From the NCBI GenBank assembly GCA_025352225.1, contig JANXTT010000023.1, positions 1-57,290 of the forward strand: a stretch of 57,290 bases of DNA. The letters run 5' to 3'. The translations under genes were made by a program, and so were the position numbers. Below, in pieces: positions 27,947-37,210 of the stretch (positions are counted from its first letter, which is position 1; each line of letters opens with the position of its first letter). The stretch comes from Mucilaginibacter sp. Its GTDB lineage: Bacteria; Bacteroidota; Bacteroidia; Sphingobacteriales; Sphingobacteriaceae. The notes under the pieces are model-generated. The model worked only from the letters and a program-made list of their open reading frames with translations. It did no database searches and had not been told where the DNA came from.

Positions 27947-28511
27947 TATATACGCTCAATCTAAGGTAACGTTGCAGCAGTATTATTATAGAGGGCAACA
28001 AATGCCGTTTAATTTTATGCCAATAGTAAGTTACCAGGCCGAAACCAAATGGTACTTGGAGAGCCGTTATAATTACGAAGCAAAAAATGCAGCTTCTTTA
28101 TATATAGGTAAAGCTTTTGAGGGTACTGCTCCGTTCTCTTATTCTGTTACTCCGCTTGTTGGATTAGTATTGGGCGATTTTAATGGCGGTTCGGCAGGTG
28201 CAAATATTTCGTTTGATTATAAAAGGCTTTCTTTTTCATCTCAAGCGCAATATACTTTTTCGGTAGAAGATAAAACTAACAATTATAGCTATAGCTGGTC
28301 TGATCTCACTTTCCGGGCAAATAAATGGCTGTCTGCTGGGGTTTCATTACAACAAACCAATATTTATCAAACAACCGGAAAATTTGAAAAAGGGTTAATT
28401 ATTAAACCTCAATATAAAAAATTCACGTTTCCGCTATATATTTTTAATCCAACATCCAACGAAAGATATTTTGTATTAGGTGTAAACTTTGAAATGGAAG
28501 TAAAAAATTAA
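27900..28511 (+). CDS. Secreted, barrel-like envelope protein
   Basis: A 203-residue protein with signal peptide MKKRLMLIMFLGLWHNIYAQ and then repeated amphipathic strands (YQAETKWYLESRYNYE, ISFDYKRLSFSSQAQYTF, WLSAGVSLQQTNIY), ending ...YFVLGVNFEMEVKN. This is the look of a small outer-membrane barrel. Function unknown. It starts within the end of the upstream membrane-protein gene and lies 34 bases before the hybrid kinase gene, so these three may form one transcript. Confidence 0.6.
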   Translation: MKKRLMLIMFLGLWHNIYAQSKVTLQQYYYRGQQMPFNFMPIVSYQAETKWYLESRYNYEAKNAASLYIGKAFEGTAPFSYSVTPLVGLVLGDFNGGSAGANISFDYKRLSFSSQAQYTFSVEDKTNNYSYSWSDLTFRANKWLSAGVSLQQTNIYQTTGKFEKGLIIKPQYKKFTFPLYIFNPTSNERYFVLGVNFEMEVKN

Positions 28512-28545
28512 CCATAAAAATAATTGAACTATTAATATCAATATT

Positions 28546-30342
28546 ATGAACACTGGATATGTACTAAATATTATAACAGGGAATTTAACCCCTGTAGCGT
28601 TTTATTTAACATGGTGGTTTCACCTGCTTATCATGCTTGTTGTAATAGGGTGGGGATACTTTTATCATCGCTCCAAAACAGGGGCGCTCAATCATGAAAT
28701 GGCCGAATTGGAGAGCCAGTTACATCAGCGTTCGGAGTTACTAACTTATTCAAAGCGTAATGAACAAATAGCACGCGAGGATGCACAAAATGCCAATACA
28801 AACAAAAGCTTATTACTATCGCAAATTAGCCATGATATACGTACACCCATGACGAATGTAATGGGCATGGCTTCTTTATTAACAGAAACAGAGCTTAATG
28901 CCGAGCAGCAAGAATACGCTACAACGATACTACAATCCGGAGAAAGTTTACTTGGATTGATTAATGATATTTTAATGAAAGATATCCTGGAGTATTCAAA
29001 GGTTGAAACCGGCAAAGAGCTGGACTTTAAGGAGTTTGATATTCGTAACAGCATTGAAGAAGTTTTAGATGTTTTTGCGGCAAAGGCAGCACTTTCAGGC
29101 CTGGATCTTATATACGATATCGAAAGTAAAATACCGGCTCAAATTGTTGGAGATAACCAAAGGCTTCGTCAGATATTAATGAACCTGGTTGAAAACTCAC
29201 TCAAATTTACGCATCATGGCGAAATATTTATAGAGGTGCAGTTTATAGAAGCTGTAGGCGATAGCCATATTAAATTGGAATTTGAAGTGCGCGATACTGG
29301 AGTCGGGATATCCGCTGTAAATGTTCGACAGTTATCAAAGGAGCTAATGCAATCGGCTCAAACATTACAGGCAAATGGAGTTGCTGGTGTGGGGCTTATT
29401 ATTTGTAAAAATTTATTAGCATTAATGGGTGGTACAATTAGTGTTGACAGTATAGAGAATGAAGGAACATCGTTTAGGTTTACGATGTCAGTACGCACAA
29501 ATGTGCAGCCATTGCGCGCGCCAATTAGCGCTGAAATTGAAAGAAAGAAAATTTTGATTGTAGATGATAACGCTACTGTAAGGACTGTACTTAAAAAACA
29601 GCTGGACCAGTGGAAACTAGCGGTAACAATTGCAGATTCTGGCGCGCATGCTTTAAGTTTACTCGAAGCTAATTCAGGATTTGACCTTGTACTCACAGAT
29701 TACCAGATGCCAGAAATGGATGGAATTACCCTGGCCGAAACTTTGAAACGGTTATATCCACAAATGCCAATAATCCTTTTAAATAAAATTGGGGATGAAA
29801 CATTTAGAAAACAGCCCGAACTGTTTAGTGCTGTGGTGAATAAACCTGTCAGGCAGCATGTTTTAAGCGAGCAGATGTTTTCATTGCTACGTCAGGGCGG
29901 TAAGGTTGTATCCATTAATGATAATAAACAAAAACTTTCCGTTGATTTTGCTAAGCAATACCCGTTAACTATTTTGATTGCTGAAGATAATTTAATGAAC
30001 CAAAAGATAGTTACCAAAGTTTTAACCAAACTTGGCTACGAGCCGCATGTTACAAATAATGGTAAAGAAGTATTAGAAGAAGTAAGTAATACCTTTTACG
30101 ATTTGATACTTATGGACGTTCAAATGCCTGAAATGGATGGCTTAGAGGCTACCAAAATGATACGTGTATGCTTAAGTACCCAACCTGTAATTATAGCCAT
30201 GACAGCCAATACCCTGCAAGGTGATAGGGAGGAATGTTTACGCGCCGGCATGGATGATTACATAAGTAAACCAGTTAAGCTGGAAGAAATGGTTAATATC
30301 CTTGAAAAATGGGCTTTGCAAGTACAACAAAAAGCAATGTAA
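28546..30342 (+). CDS. Hybrid sensor histidine kinase with two receiver domains
   Basis: A 598-residue protein: one N-terminal membrane helix (about 20-42), coiled coil (46-88), dimerisation/phosphoacceptor domain with LSQISHDIRTPMT (His96), ATPase domain with N-box NLVENSLKFT (213-222) and DTGVGIS (250-256), receiver 1 (about 335-450, phosphorylatable Asp385) and receiver 2 (about 475-592, Asp524, VQMPEMDGLEA). Two oddities: an extra ILMKD in the helix where relatives read LINDILEYSK, and a degenerate G2 box (ANGVAGVGLIIC instead of GTGLGLAI). The sensing part is almost absent, so it may receive its signal through the membrane helix or a partner. It ends 319 bases before the fibre operon and might control it. 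Confidence 0.88.
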   Translation: MNTGYVLNIITGNLTPVAFYLTWWFHLLIMLVVIGWGYFYHRSKTGALNHEMAELESQLHQRSELLTYSKRNEQIAREDAQNANTNKSLLLSQISHDIRTPMTNVMGMASLLTETELNAEQQEYATTILQSGESLLGLINDILMKDILEYSKVETGKELDFKEFDIRNSIEEVLDVFAAKAALSGLDLIYDIESKIPAQIVGDNQRLRQILMNLVENSLKFTHHGEIFIEVQFIEAVGDSHIKLEFEVRDTGVGISAVNVRQLSKELMQSAQTLQANGVAGVGLIICKNLLALMGGTISVDSIENEGTSFRFTMSVRTNVQPLRAPISAEIERKKILIVDDNATVRTVLKKQLDQWKLAVTIADSGAHALSLLEANSGFDLVLTDYQMPEMDGITLAETLKRLYPQMPIILLNKIGDETFRKQPELFSAVVNKPVRQHVLSEQMFSLLRQGGKVVSINDNKQKLSVDFAKQYPLTILIAEDNLMNQKIVTKVLTKLGYEPHVTNNGKEVLEEVSNTFYDLILMDVQMPEMDGLEATKMIRVCLSTQPVIIAMTANTLQGDREECLRAGMDDYISKPVKLEEMVNILEKWALQVQQKAM

Positions 30343-30661
30343 AATTACATCCGCCCCTGCAATTGCAATTTTATTTACCAGGGATAAATATTTTATGATC
30401 AATAAAAAAGGTGGTTGGAGGTATCTAAATTAGCTCAGTCAAAACCTGAATTCTGTTTCAGTATCTAAAAAATCCAATAACATTTTAGTTATCCAGCTTT
30501 TATAATTGATAGCCAAATATATATTAAATTACTTTAAAAGAAATAAAATATCTATAAAGTTGTTTTTATAATTAAATGGGAAAAAATTAAATTTAAAATG
30601 CAACTTATCGAATTGTAAGCACGTACTAGTAAGTAAGTATTAACCATTAAATTAAACTAAA
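30343..30661 (+). other. 319-base leader region of the fibre operon
   Basis: The region is very AT-rich and sits between the hybrid kinase and the first DUF4402 gene. Two copies of GTATCTAAA occur about 40 bases apart (near 30421 and 30460), and a small dyad CTGAA-TTCTGT-TTCAG lies just before the second copy. A promoter for the six-gene operon must be in or near here, but no clean TAnnTTTG element was found by eye. The repeats could be operator half-sites. Confidence 0.4.
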
Positions 30662-31174
30662 ATGAAAAAATTATTTGTATCTATGGGCATAGCCCTTGTA
30701 AGTGTAGCATTCGCAACTTCAACTTTCGCACAAGCCTCTGCATCAGCAAGTGCATCAGCAACTATTGTTACCCCCATCAGTATATCAAAAACAACAGATA
30801 TGAACTTTGGTAACGTGGCCATAAACGGTTCTATTGGTACTGTTATTTTGGCACCTGCCAGTAGCCGTACTTCTACAGGTGGTGTAACATTGCCCGCAAC
30901 TGCAGGTACCGTTACCGCTGCCGCTTTTTCTGTAGCTGGTTCCGGCTCTTACACTTATGCTATAACTTTACCCGGTTCTGCCGCAACTTTATCTGATGGT
31001 GCATCTCATACCATGACAGTTAATACCTATACAAGCTCACCAGCCACTACAGGTACATTATCATCAGGCGCGCAAACATTGTTAGTTGGAGCCACCCTGA
31101 ATGTTGGTGCATCTCAAGTAGCCGGAGCCTATACTTTGGCATCAGCTTTTAGTGTTACAGTTAATTATAATTGA
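30662..31174 (+). CDS. DUF4402 pilin-like subunit (putative major fibre subunit)
   Basis: A 170-residue secreted protein. Signal peptide MKKLFVSMGIALV... ends near FAQA; then an Ala-Ser repeat (ASASASASAT) and the DUF4402 domain, starting PISISKTTDMNFGNVA and ending GAYTLASAFSVTVNYN. The domain resembles the immunoglobulin-like fold of spore-coat-U/archaic pilins, in which the final strand is GxYT...V.VxY. In such pilins the fold lacks one strand that a chaperone or the next subunit provides. First gene of the putative fibre operon; the low-complexity N-terminus could act as the donor strand. The pilin role is inferred from fold likeness and gene order. Confidence 0.8.
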   Translation: MKKLFVSMGIALVSVAFATSTFAQASASASASATIVTPISISKTTDMNFGNVAINGSIGTVILAPASSRTSTGGVTLPATAGTVTAAAFSVAGSGSYTYAITLPGSAATLSDGASHTMTVNTYTSSPATTGTLSSGAQTLLVGATLNVGASQVAGAYTLASAFSVTVNYN

Positions 31175-31262
31175 AACAAACCTAATTTATATTACGTATT
31201 AATTAATGTGTAGAACCTGTTGATTAAACAATTGAATTTTTACATAGGGAGTTTTTTATAAA

Positions 31263-32138
31263 ATGAACAAAATTATACATAAGTGGTTAGCTTGCAAAAA
31301 GGTCATGCACTATGTGCTGATCTTATTTGCATTCTTAATATATAGTTTTCTTTCAATTGCCGAAATTAAGGCGCAAGGTAATTTGATAATTATACCACGA
31401 AGGGTAGTTTTTGAAGGTGCTAAAAGAGTACAAGAGCTTAATTTAGCTAATACCGGTACAGATACCGCTAAATACCTGATATCTGTTATTCAATACAGAA
31501 TGAAAGAGGATGGCAATTTTGAGAGCATTACGGAACCGGATTCTGGTCAGAATTTCGCTGATAAAAATTTTAGGTTTTTTCCTCGGAGTGTAATTCTGGC
31601 ACCTAATGAAGCGCAAACCTTAAAAGTGCAGCTTATTAATAGCGGCGGATTAAAACCAGGCGAATATCGGTCGCATTTATATTTCAGGGCCGTTCCTAAT
31701 CAAAAACCATTTGGCGGAAAAGAAGAAAAAAAAGACCCGAAAATTATATCAGTACAATTAATACCAACATTTGGGATAGCAATTCCTGTAATTATTCGTA
31801 CAGGCGAAACAAATACAACTGTAAAACTGTCAAATTCGTTACTAGATATTAGTAATTCAGATGCTCCTCAATTACATATGAGTTTTACCCGTGCTGGTAA
31901 TATGTCAGTATATGGGGATATTAAAATTGACCACATTTCGCCGCAAGGTAAAACAACGATGGTTGGCTTAGCCAAAGGATTTGCTATTTATACACCCAAT
32001 AAAGCCCGGCACTTTATACTTAATCTGGATAAAAATGCAGGTGTAAATTATCATAAAGGGAAATTGCATATTGTATATGCGTCGCAGTCAGACATTAAAC
32101 CTATAAGATTTGCTGAGGGAGAGCTGTTATTGAATTAA
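31263..32138 (+). CDS. PapD-like periplasmic pilus chaperone
   Basis: A 291-residue protein with a long signal peptide (about 1-38, ending IKAQ). The N-terminal Ig domain follows the PapD pattern: IIPRRVVFEGAKRVQELNL (Arg46/47 in the place of the conserved Arg8 of PapD), RFFPRSVILAPNEAQTLKV (105-122), GEYRSHLYFRAVP (133-145), and IPTFGIAIPVIIR (167-179), which matches the G1 strand region of archaic-type chaperones. The C-terminal Ig domain is recognisable but divergent. It should hold subunits in the periplasm and deliver them to the usher. It follows the DUF4402 subunit by 88 bases. Confidence 0.82.
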   Translation: MNKIIHKWLACKKVMHYVLILFAFLIYSFLSIAEIKAQGNLIIIPRRVVFEGAKRVQELNLANTGTDTAKYLISVIQYRMKEDGNFESITEPDSGQNFADKNFRFFPRSVILAPNEAQTLKVQLINSGGLKPGEYRSHLYFRAVPNQKPFGGKEEKKDPKIISVQLIPTFGIAIPVIIRTGETNTTVKLSNSLLDISNSDAPQLHMSFTRAGNMSVYGDIKIDHISPQGKTTMVGLAKGFAIYTPNKARHFILNLDKNAGVNYHKGKLHIVYASQSDIKPIRFAEGELLLN

Positions 32139-32186
32139 GACTATAAAAATGTAGTGATCTGAAAGTTGTTCTGATCACCTAAAATT

Positions 32187-34064
32187 ATGAATATGAGAAA
32201 GTTATTTTTATTGGTGATATTACTTTCTTTGTATGTCAAAATTGCTGCCCAAACAGTGGTAGTAACTGATGATGCTACCTATACTACGGGTCAGGCATCC
32301 TCTGTGCTGGATGTTAAATCTACATCAAAGGGTTTCTTAACGCCCCGGATGACGCAGGCACAACGCACGGCTATAGCATCACCAACCGATGGGCTGCTGG
32401 TATATCAAACCGATGCGGCTAAAGGCTTCTATAACTATAACAGTACCCTTGCAACATGGGTATTAATTTCATCAGGTGCGGGTAGTGGATGGAATACCAC
32501 TGGTAATAGTGGCACCACGGTGGCTAATTATTTAGGTACAAGCGATAATTTCGGTTTAAGGTTCCGTACTAATAATACAAAGCGGATGACTCTGGATAGT
32601 TTGGGAAACGTAGCTATTGGTACATCTCCAGTTACGTCGGTAACAAATCCCGAAAAATTTATAGTTGACGCGGGTGTTACAACATCTTTCAATGTTATCC
32701 ACGGGCGTGGCAGTATTAATAATTACCTTCAATTAAATATCCAGAATATTTCAGCTGGCACGGCGGCAAGTTCTGATATTGTAGCTACTGCTGACAATGG
32801 TAACGAAAATGTTAAGTATATAGATATGGGGATCAATAGTAGCGGTAATACTGCCGCTTTTTTTGGTGCTGCCAATGATGCTTATTTATATAACGAAGGT
32901 CAAAACTTATTAATAGGCACAAGCACCGCGGCTAAATCGTTAATATTTTTAACAGGCGGCGGCGTACAAAGCACTAATGAGCGCATGCGTATTGATGGTA
33001 CCGGTAAAGTTGGCATAGGTACAAACAGCCCGTCAACTTTGCTGCATGTATTTGGTGCAAACCCTTTAACATTAAGTGGTGTAGTGCTGGGAACCAGTAC
33101 ATCTGCCGATAGTGTGCTAACCATAACAAGCGGCTTGGTACGTAAACTCCCGGTTAGTACTTTTACATCAACCGGTACATGGAACGTTGCCGGTAATTCG
33201 GGTCTTAACGCAAATACAAATTTTTTAGGCACCACTAGTAAGAGTAGCCTAAAATTTCGTACTAGTAACAATGCCGCCATGATACTGGATAGTTTGGGCC
33301 ACCTTGGTATCGGGCTTACAAATCCGGCGTATAGGGCCTCAATAAAAGATTCCCTGGAGATCCGTAACAGTCGTTCCGGGTCAAGCATAGCGTCGCTCAT
33401 TTTTACAAATACCGCAGGTGTCGGTGATTTGCGGGTGGCTGGCGATGGAGTGGACCTTTTTTGGCAGGGTGGTGGCGGTAGGTCGCTTCAAATGGGGTCA
33501 TATTGGACCACCGTATTAATGGGGGATAGGCAAGTAAGTTCTTTTCCTGCATATATATCAAATGCCGCGGTGGCAAATGTGGGTGTTTTGGTTCAGGCCC
33601 AGCGTGATGCCAGTATACCAATGCTTTTTATGGGAAATTCTGGAACTCAAACCGCTAACCTTACGGAGTGGCGCACATCTGCAGGTACTGGCCTTAGTGC
33701 TGTAGATAAAAGTGGTAAGTTGGGTGTAGGTACCACCACGCCGGCGGCTACGCTGGATGTTAGCGGAACCTATAAGTTAGGTACTGCTGGCACAGCTTTA
33801 ACAAATATGATCAAGACCAATGTAGCCGTTAGCGATGCTACAAGTATTACTTCAAATACTAGCCACCAAATAACAATAACTGTAACAGGGGCAACAGTTA
33901 ATGCCAGCCTTATTATCAACCCCAGAAGTGCTTTGTCTAATGGGCTTATAATAACGTATTCGTATGTAAGCAGCACTAATAATGTTCTTATGAACTTTTT
34001 TAATGCGGATGGCTCCGCACATGCGGTAGGGAACGTTACTTTCGATATTACGGTAATTCAATAA
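32187..34064 (+). CDS. Secreted fibre-like protein with internal repeats
   Basis: A 625-residue protein with a signal peptide (MRKLFLLVILLSLYVKIAAQ; ATG 32187 or 32193 are both possible). After a domain containing VLDVKSTSKGFLTPRMT and GLLVYQTDAAKGFYNYN, seen in many Bacteroidota surface or tail-fibre-like proteins, a unit of about 47 residues occurs twice (101-147 and 331-377: W N x x G N S G ... FLGT ... L.FRT.N ... LDSLG...IG). Further VGIGTxxPxxLxV motifs occur near 275 and 515. There is no peptidase S74 chaperone domain at the C-terminus and no T9SS tail. It may be a tip or stalk component of the fibre. It is 2 bases from the next gene. Confidence 0.7.
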   Translation: MNMRKLFLLVILLSLYVKIAAQTVVVTDDATYTTGQASSVLDVKSTSKGFLTPRMTQAQRTAIASPTDGLLVYQTDAAKGFYNYNSTLATWVLISSGAGSGWNTTGNSGTTVANYLGTSDNFGLRFRTNNTKRMTLDSLGNVAIGTSPVTSVTNPEKFIVDAGVTTSFNVIHGRGSINNYLQLNIQNISAGTAASSDIVATADNGNENVKYIDMGINSSGNTAAFFGAANDAYLYNEGQNLLIGTSTAAKSLIFLTGGGVQSTNERMRIDGTGKVGIGTNSPSTLLHVFGANPLTLSGVVLGTSTSADSVLTITSGLVRKLPVSTFTSTGTWNVAGNSGLNANTNFLGTTSKSSLKFRTSNNAAMILDSLGHLGIGLTNPAYRASIKDSLEIRNSRSGSSIASLIFTNTAGVGDLRVAGDGVDLFWQGGGGRSLQMGSYWTTVLMGDRQVSSFPAYISNAAVANVGVLVQAQRDASIPMLFMGNSGTQTANLTEWRTSAGTGLSAVDKSGKLGVGTTTPAATLDVSGTYKLGTAGTALTNMIKTNVAVSDATSITSNTSHQITITVTGATVNASLIINPRSALSNGLIITYSYVSSTNNVLMNFFNADGSAHAVGNVTFDITVIQ

Positions 34065-34066
34065 TA

Positions 34067-37000
34067 ATGCTAAGCGGGAAAACCATATTTTATATAGGTT
34101 TAACAGCATTACTGTTGCTAATAAATACATTTGTTAAAGGCCAGGGGATAACAATACCATCAAGCGCGTATGTTATAGCCAATAATGGCAACTTTATTAC
34201 CTATTCCAACTTTACCAATAACGGCTCTTTTACTCATACAGGTGGTACAGTTATTTTTGGTGGTACTACGGTTGTAAGTGGCACAACTACTACTAATACT
34301 TTTAACAATCTCACAGTAGCCTCATCGTCTACCGGTACATATTCATCGGGCATGGTTGGATTAGTGGTCACCGGTACATTAACTACCGGCACGGGTGGAA
34401 TTCTGGATCTAGGCACCAACACCGTATTGAGCGGGACATTAAGTACTATAAACAATAGCGGAACCATTAAAACCTCGGTACTCACTACAACAAGTGCAAT
34501 CCCGATACCAACCGGAAAAACATGGGGCGGCACTATAGATTATACCAACGCAAGCGGAGGGCAAACTGTAGTGCCCGGAACTTATTTTGACCTTATTGTT
34601 CGGCCAGGAGCTGCCAATACAACTACAGCAGGCGGTAATTTAGTGGTAAATGATACTTTATCTGTTACTGCGGCATCGGGTACTTTGGATTTGAGCACAT
34701 ATACGCTAAGTGGTACTTTAAGTGGTACAAAAAATAGCGGTATCATTAAAACATCATCAGCGAGTGCCACCCCTTTACCCTCCGGAATAACCTGGGGCGG
34801 CACTATAGATTATGCCAAAACAAATAGCCAAACTGTAGTTGGGGGCACTTATAATAACCTAACTGTGCGACCCGGAAATGCCTGGTCAACAACGGCTACT
34901 GGCAATCTTGTAGTAAATGGAACATTAACCATTACTACAGCTTTTGGTCACTTTGATATGAGCACATATGTACTAAGCGGTACTCTAACCAGTATTAGTA
35001 ATAGCGGCGACCTCAAAACCTCGGTACCTACAGCAACAAGTGCTATACCAATACCTACTGGTAAAACCTGGGGTGGCACAGTTTACTACAATGCGCTTGC
35101 CGGGGCGCAAACCGTTGTTGCCGGGAGTTATAATATACTCGCACTTTCAAACACAAGTGGTAGTAATATAGTGGCGGGGGATATAACTGTAACCAATCAA
35201 TTTAAAACCACCGCAGGCGGGGTACTGGATATGGGTTCATCTTACCGGTTAATAAATGGGGGTACAATTACTAATGACGGTACTGTAAAAACCTCTGTAC
35301 TTACAGCGACAAGTGCAACGCCCCTACCTGCGAGTAAAACCTGGGGGGGTATAGGTACGGTAGAGTATGCGGCATTAACAGGCTCACAAACAGTAGTTGG
35401 AGGAACTTATAATATCCTGAAACTTTCAAATACAAGCGGAACAAATTCTGCTAGTGGGCTTATAACTGTAAATAACCAGTTTACAACCCTTTCCGGCAGT
35501 ACGCTTGATATGGGCTCGGCTAATAGATTGATTACCGCAGGTACGATTGTTAGCAATGGTACTATAAAAACTTCAGTAACAACGGCAACAAGTGCCTTAC
35601 CTATTTCGGCAGGTAAAACTTGGGGCGGAACAGTAGAATATGCCGCTGCTACTGGCGCGCAGACTGTTGTAGATGGCACTTATAATAATCTTACATGCAG
35701 TAATACCAGTGGTTCCAATACTGCTGCCGCTGCTATGAACGTAAATGGAATTCTTTATGTAAATAGTGGCGGTACATTTAATTCCGCGGGTTACGTTACT
35801 TTAGTTTCAAATAGTACACAGACTGCTTTAATTGATGGTAGCGGTGGGGGTACAGTATCCGGAAACGTTACCATGCAACGTTACCTCATAGCCGGGCATG
35901 GGTATAAATATTTTAGTTCGCCTTTTACAGCGGCTACGGTAAGTAATTTTTCGAGCACTGTAAATCTTGCTTCAACCTTTCCAAGCTTTTATAATTACAT
36001 TGAGAATCAGGCTAACTACGGGTTTGCAACCGATACAATAAAAACAAATGTACTGAGTCCAATGGTTGGTTATGCTGCAAATTTCGGATCGGCAAGTGCC
36101 ACAAAAACGATAAGTATAATAGGGGTGGTTAATAACGGGGCTCTTTCATCTACTTTATATAACCATAACCAGCCATATACACTCGGCTTTAACCTGGTTG
36201 GTAATCCATATCCTTCGCCTGTGGATTGGAACGCGTCCAGTGGGTGGACCAAAACTAATATAGACAATGCCGTTTACTATTTCGATTCAGACTCTACCAG
36301 TCAATATACCGGAGTCTACAATACCTATATAAACGGTGTATCAAGCGATGGTATCGCGAATAATATCATTCCGTCCATGCAGGGTTTTTTTGTACATGTA
36401 ACCAATGGTACTTATCCGGTAACGGGCACATTGGCCGTTAATAATAATGTCAGGGTTAATAATTTAACACCTGTTTTTCATAGATCCGCATTTAATAGTT
36501 TACTTCCGGTTGCACGTACGCTGGTGAGATTGAGTGCAAGTTTTTCGGATAATTTAGCTTCGTCAGATCCTCTGGTGGTATATGTAGATGATAGGGCAAC
36601 CCTTGCTTTTAATCGGGAATTTGATGCCATAAAATTGATGAATACCAATGAGCAAATTCCCAATATATATTCCATGGGTATTGATGCTTCCAAGCTTGTT
36701 ATAAATGCATTACCAAAGGTAGATACATCTACTGTCATCCCTTTAGGCTTACAAACAAGTAAAGATGGTGTAGTTACCTTTAATTTACGCAATCTTGAGC
36801 AATGGCCATATAATATACATCTTTATTTGGTTGATAATGAAATGGGTACTAGTCATGATTTACAACAAAACCCCAAGTTTAGCGTTAGCTTGAAACAAGG
36901 CACATACGAAAATCGTTTTTCACTACGGTGTACCCCGTTGAGTGTGGCATCTGGTAAAACCAACGTAAATAATGATATATATACCGTTTACAACTCCGGC

Positions 37001-37210
37001 CGAAACTTGTTTGTACATATTAAACTTGTTAACGACCAAAAAGGAGATTTAATTATCAGCAATATGCAAGGAACCCTTATTTCGCGAAAAGCAATTAATG
37101 GTAACGGTGATTATACACTTGATGGTAGGATGGGGGAGGCAATATATGTAGTTAGCTTTATAACAGCGAATGCCACATATTCTAAAAAAATATTTTTAGG
37201 AAGTAAATGA
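34067..37210 (+). CDS. Large repeat adhesin with T9SS sorting domain
   Basis: A 1047-residue secreted protein. Signal peptide about 1-26. About five tandem units of roughly 90 residues occupy 143-545, each with a TSAIPIPTGKTWGGT-like block, then QTVV.GTYN.L, then LDMG/LDLS and SGT.... A second part (about 600-950) contains QRYLIAGHGYKYFSSPF and NLVGNPYPSPVDWN, common in T9SS cargo. The last about 85 residues (GDLIISNMQGTLIS ... EAIYVVSFITANATYSKKIF) look like a type A T9SS C-terminal sorting domain. It is therefore likely exported by the type IX system and attached to the surface, while its neighbours look like chaperone-usher proteins. It overlaps the next gene by 4 bases. Confidence 0.78.
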   Translation: MLSGKTIFYIGLTALLLLINTFVKGQGITIPSSAYVIANNGNFITYSNFTNNGSFTHTGGTVIFGGTTVVSGTTTTNTFNNLTVASSSTGTYSSGMVGLVVTGTLTTGTGGILDLGTNTVLSGTLSTINNSGTIKTSVLTTTSAIPIPTGKTWGGTIDYTNASGGQTVVPGTYFDLIVRPGAANTTTAGGNLVVNDTLSVTAASGTLDLSTYTLSGTLSGTKNSGIIKTSSASATPLPSGITWGGTIDYAKTNSQTVVGGTYNNLTVRPGNAWSTTATGNLVVNGTLTITTAFGHFDMSTYVLSGTLTSISNSGDLKTSVPTATSAIPIPTGKTWGGTVYYNALAGAQTVVAGSYNILALSNTSGSNIVAGDITVTNQFKTTAGGVLDMGSSYRLINGGTITNDGTVKTSVLTATSATPLPASKTWGGIGTVEYAALTGSQTVVGGTYNILKLSNTSGTNSASGLITVNNQFTTLSGSTLDMGSANRLITAGTIVSNGTIKTSVTTATSALPISAGKTWGGTVEYAAATGAQTVVDGTYNNLTCSNTSGSNTAAAAMNVNGILYVNSGGTFNSAGYVTLVSNSTQTALIDGSGGGTVSGNVTMQRYLIAGHGYKYFSSPFTAATVSNFSSTVNLASTFPSFYNYIENQANYGFATDTIKTNVLSPMVGYAANFGSASATKTISIIGVVNNGALSSTLYNHNQPYTLGFNLVGNPYPSPVDWNASSGWTKTNIDNAVYYFDSDSTSQYTGVYNTYINGVSSDGIANNIIPSMQGFFVHVTNGTYPVTGTLAVNNNVRVNNLTPVFHRSAFNSLLPVARTLVRLSASFSDNLASSDPLVVYVDDRATLAFNREFDAIKLMNTNEQIPNIYSMGIDASKLVINALPKVDTSTVIPLGLQTSKDGVVTFNLRNLEQWPYNIHLYLVDNEMGTSHDLQQNPKFSVSLKQGTYENRFSLRCTPLSVASGKTNVNNDIYTVYNSGRNLFVHIKLVNDQKGDLIISNMQGTLISRKAINGNGDYTLDGRMGEAIYVVSFITANATYSKKIFLGSK
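34493..35702 (+). repeat. Coding tandem repeats in the large adhesin gene
   Basis: Five diverged copies of a unit of about 270 bases encode the blocks starting at residues 143, 233, 324, 415 and 508 of the adhesin. Each copy carries KTWGGT or ITWGGT followed by a QTVV motif. Such repeats can change in number by recombination and so change the length of the surface protein. Confidence 0.75.

Noticed and set aside
34493..35702. Periodic repeats considered as a CRISPR or non-coding satellite
   Set aside because: The repeats are about 270 bases, in frame, diverged at the third codon position, and encode protein units.
34234..36792. Several long minus-strand frames opposite the adhesin
   Set aside because: They are shadows of Thr/Gly-rich repeat codons, with no starts, domains or independent spacing.
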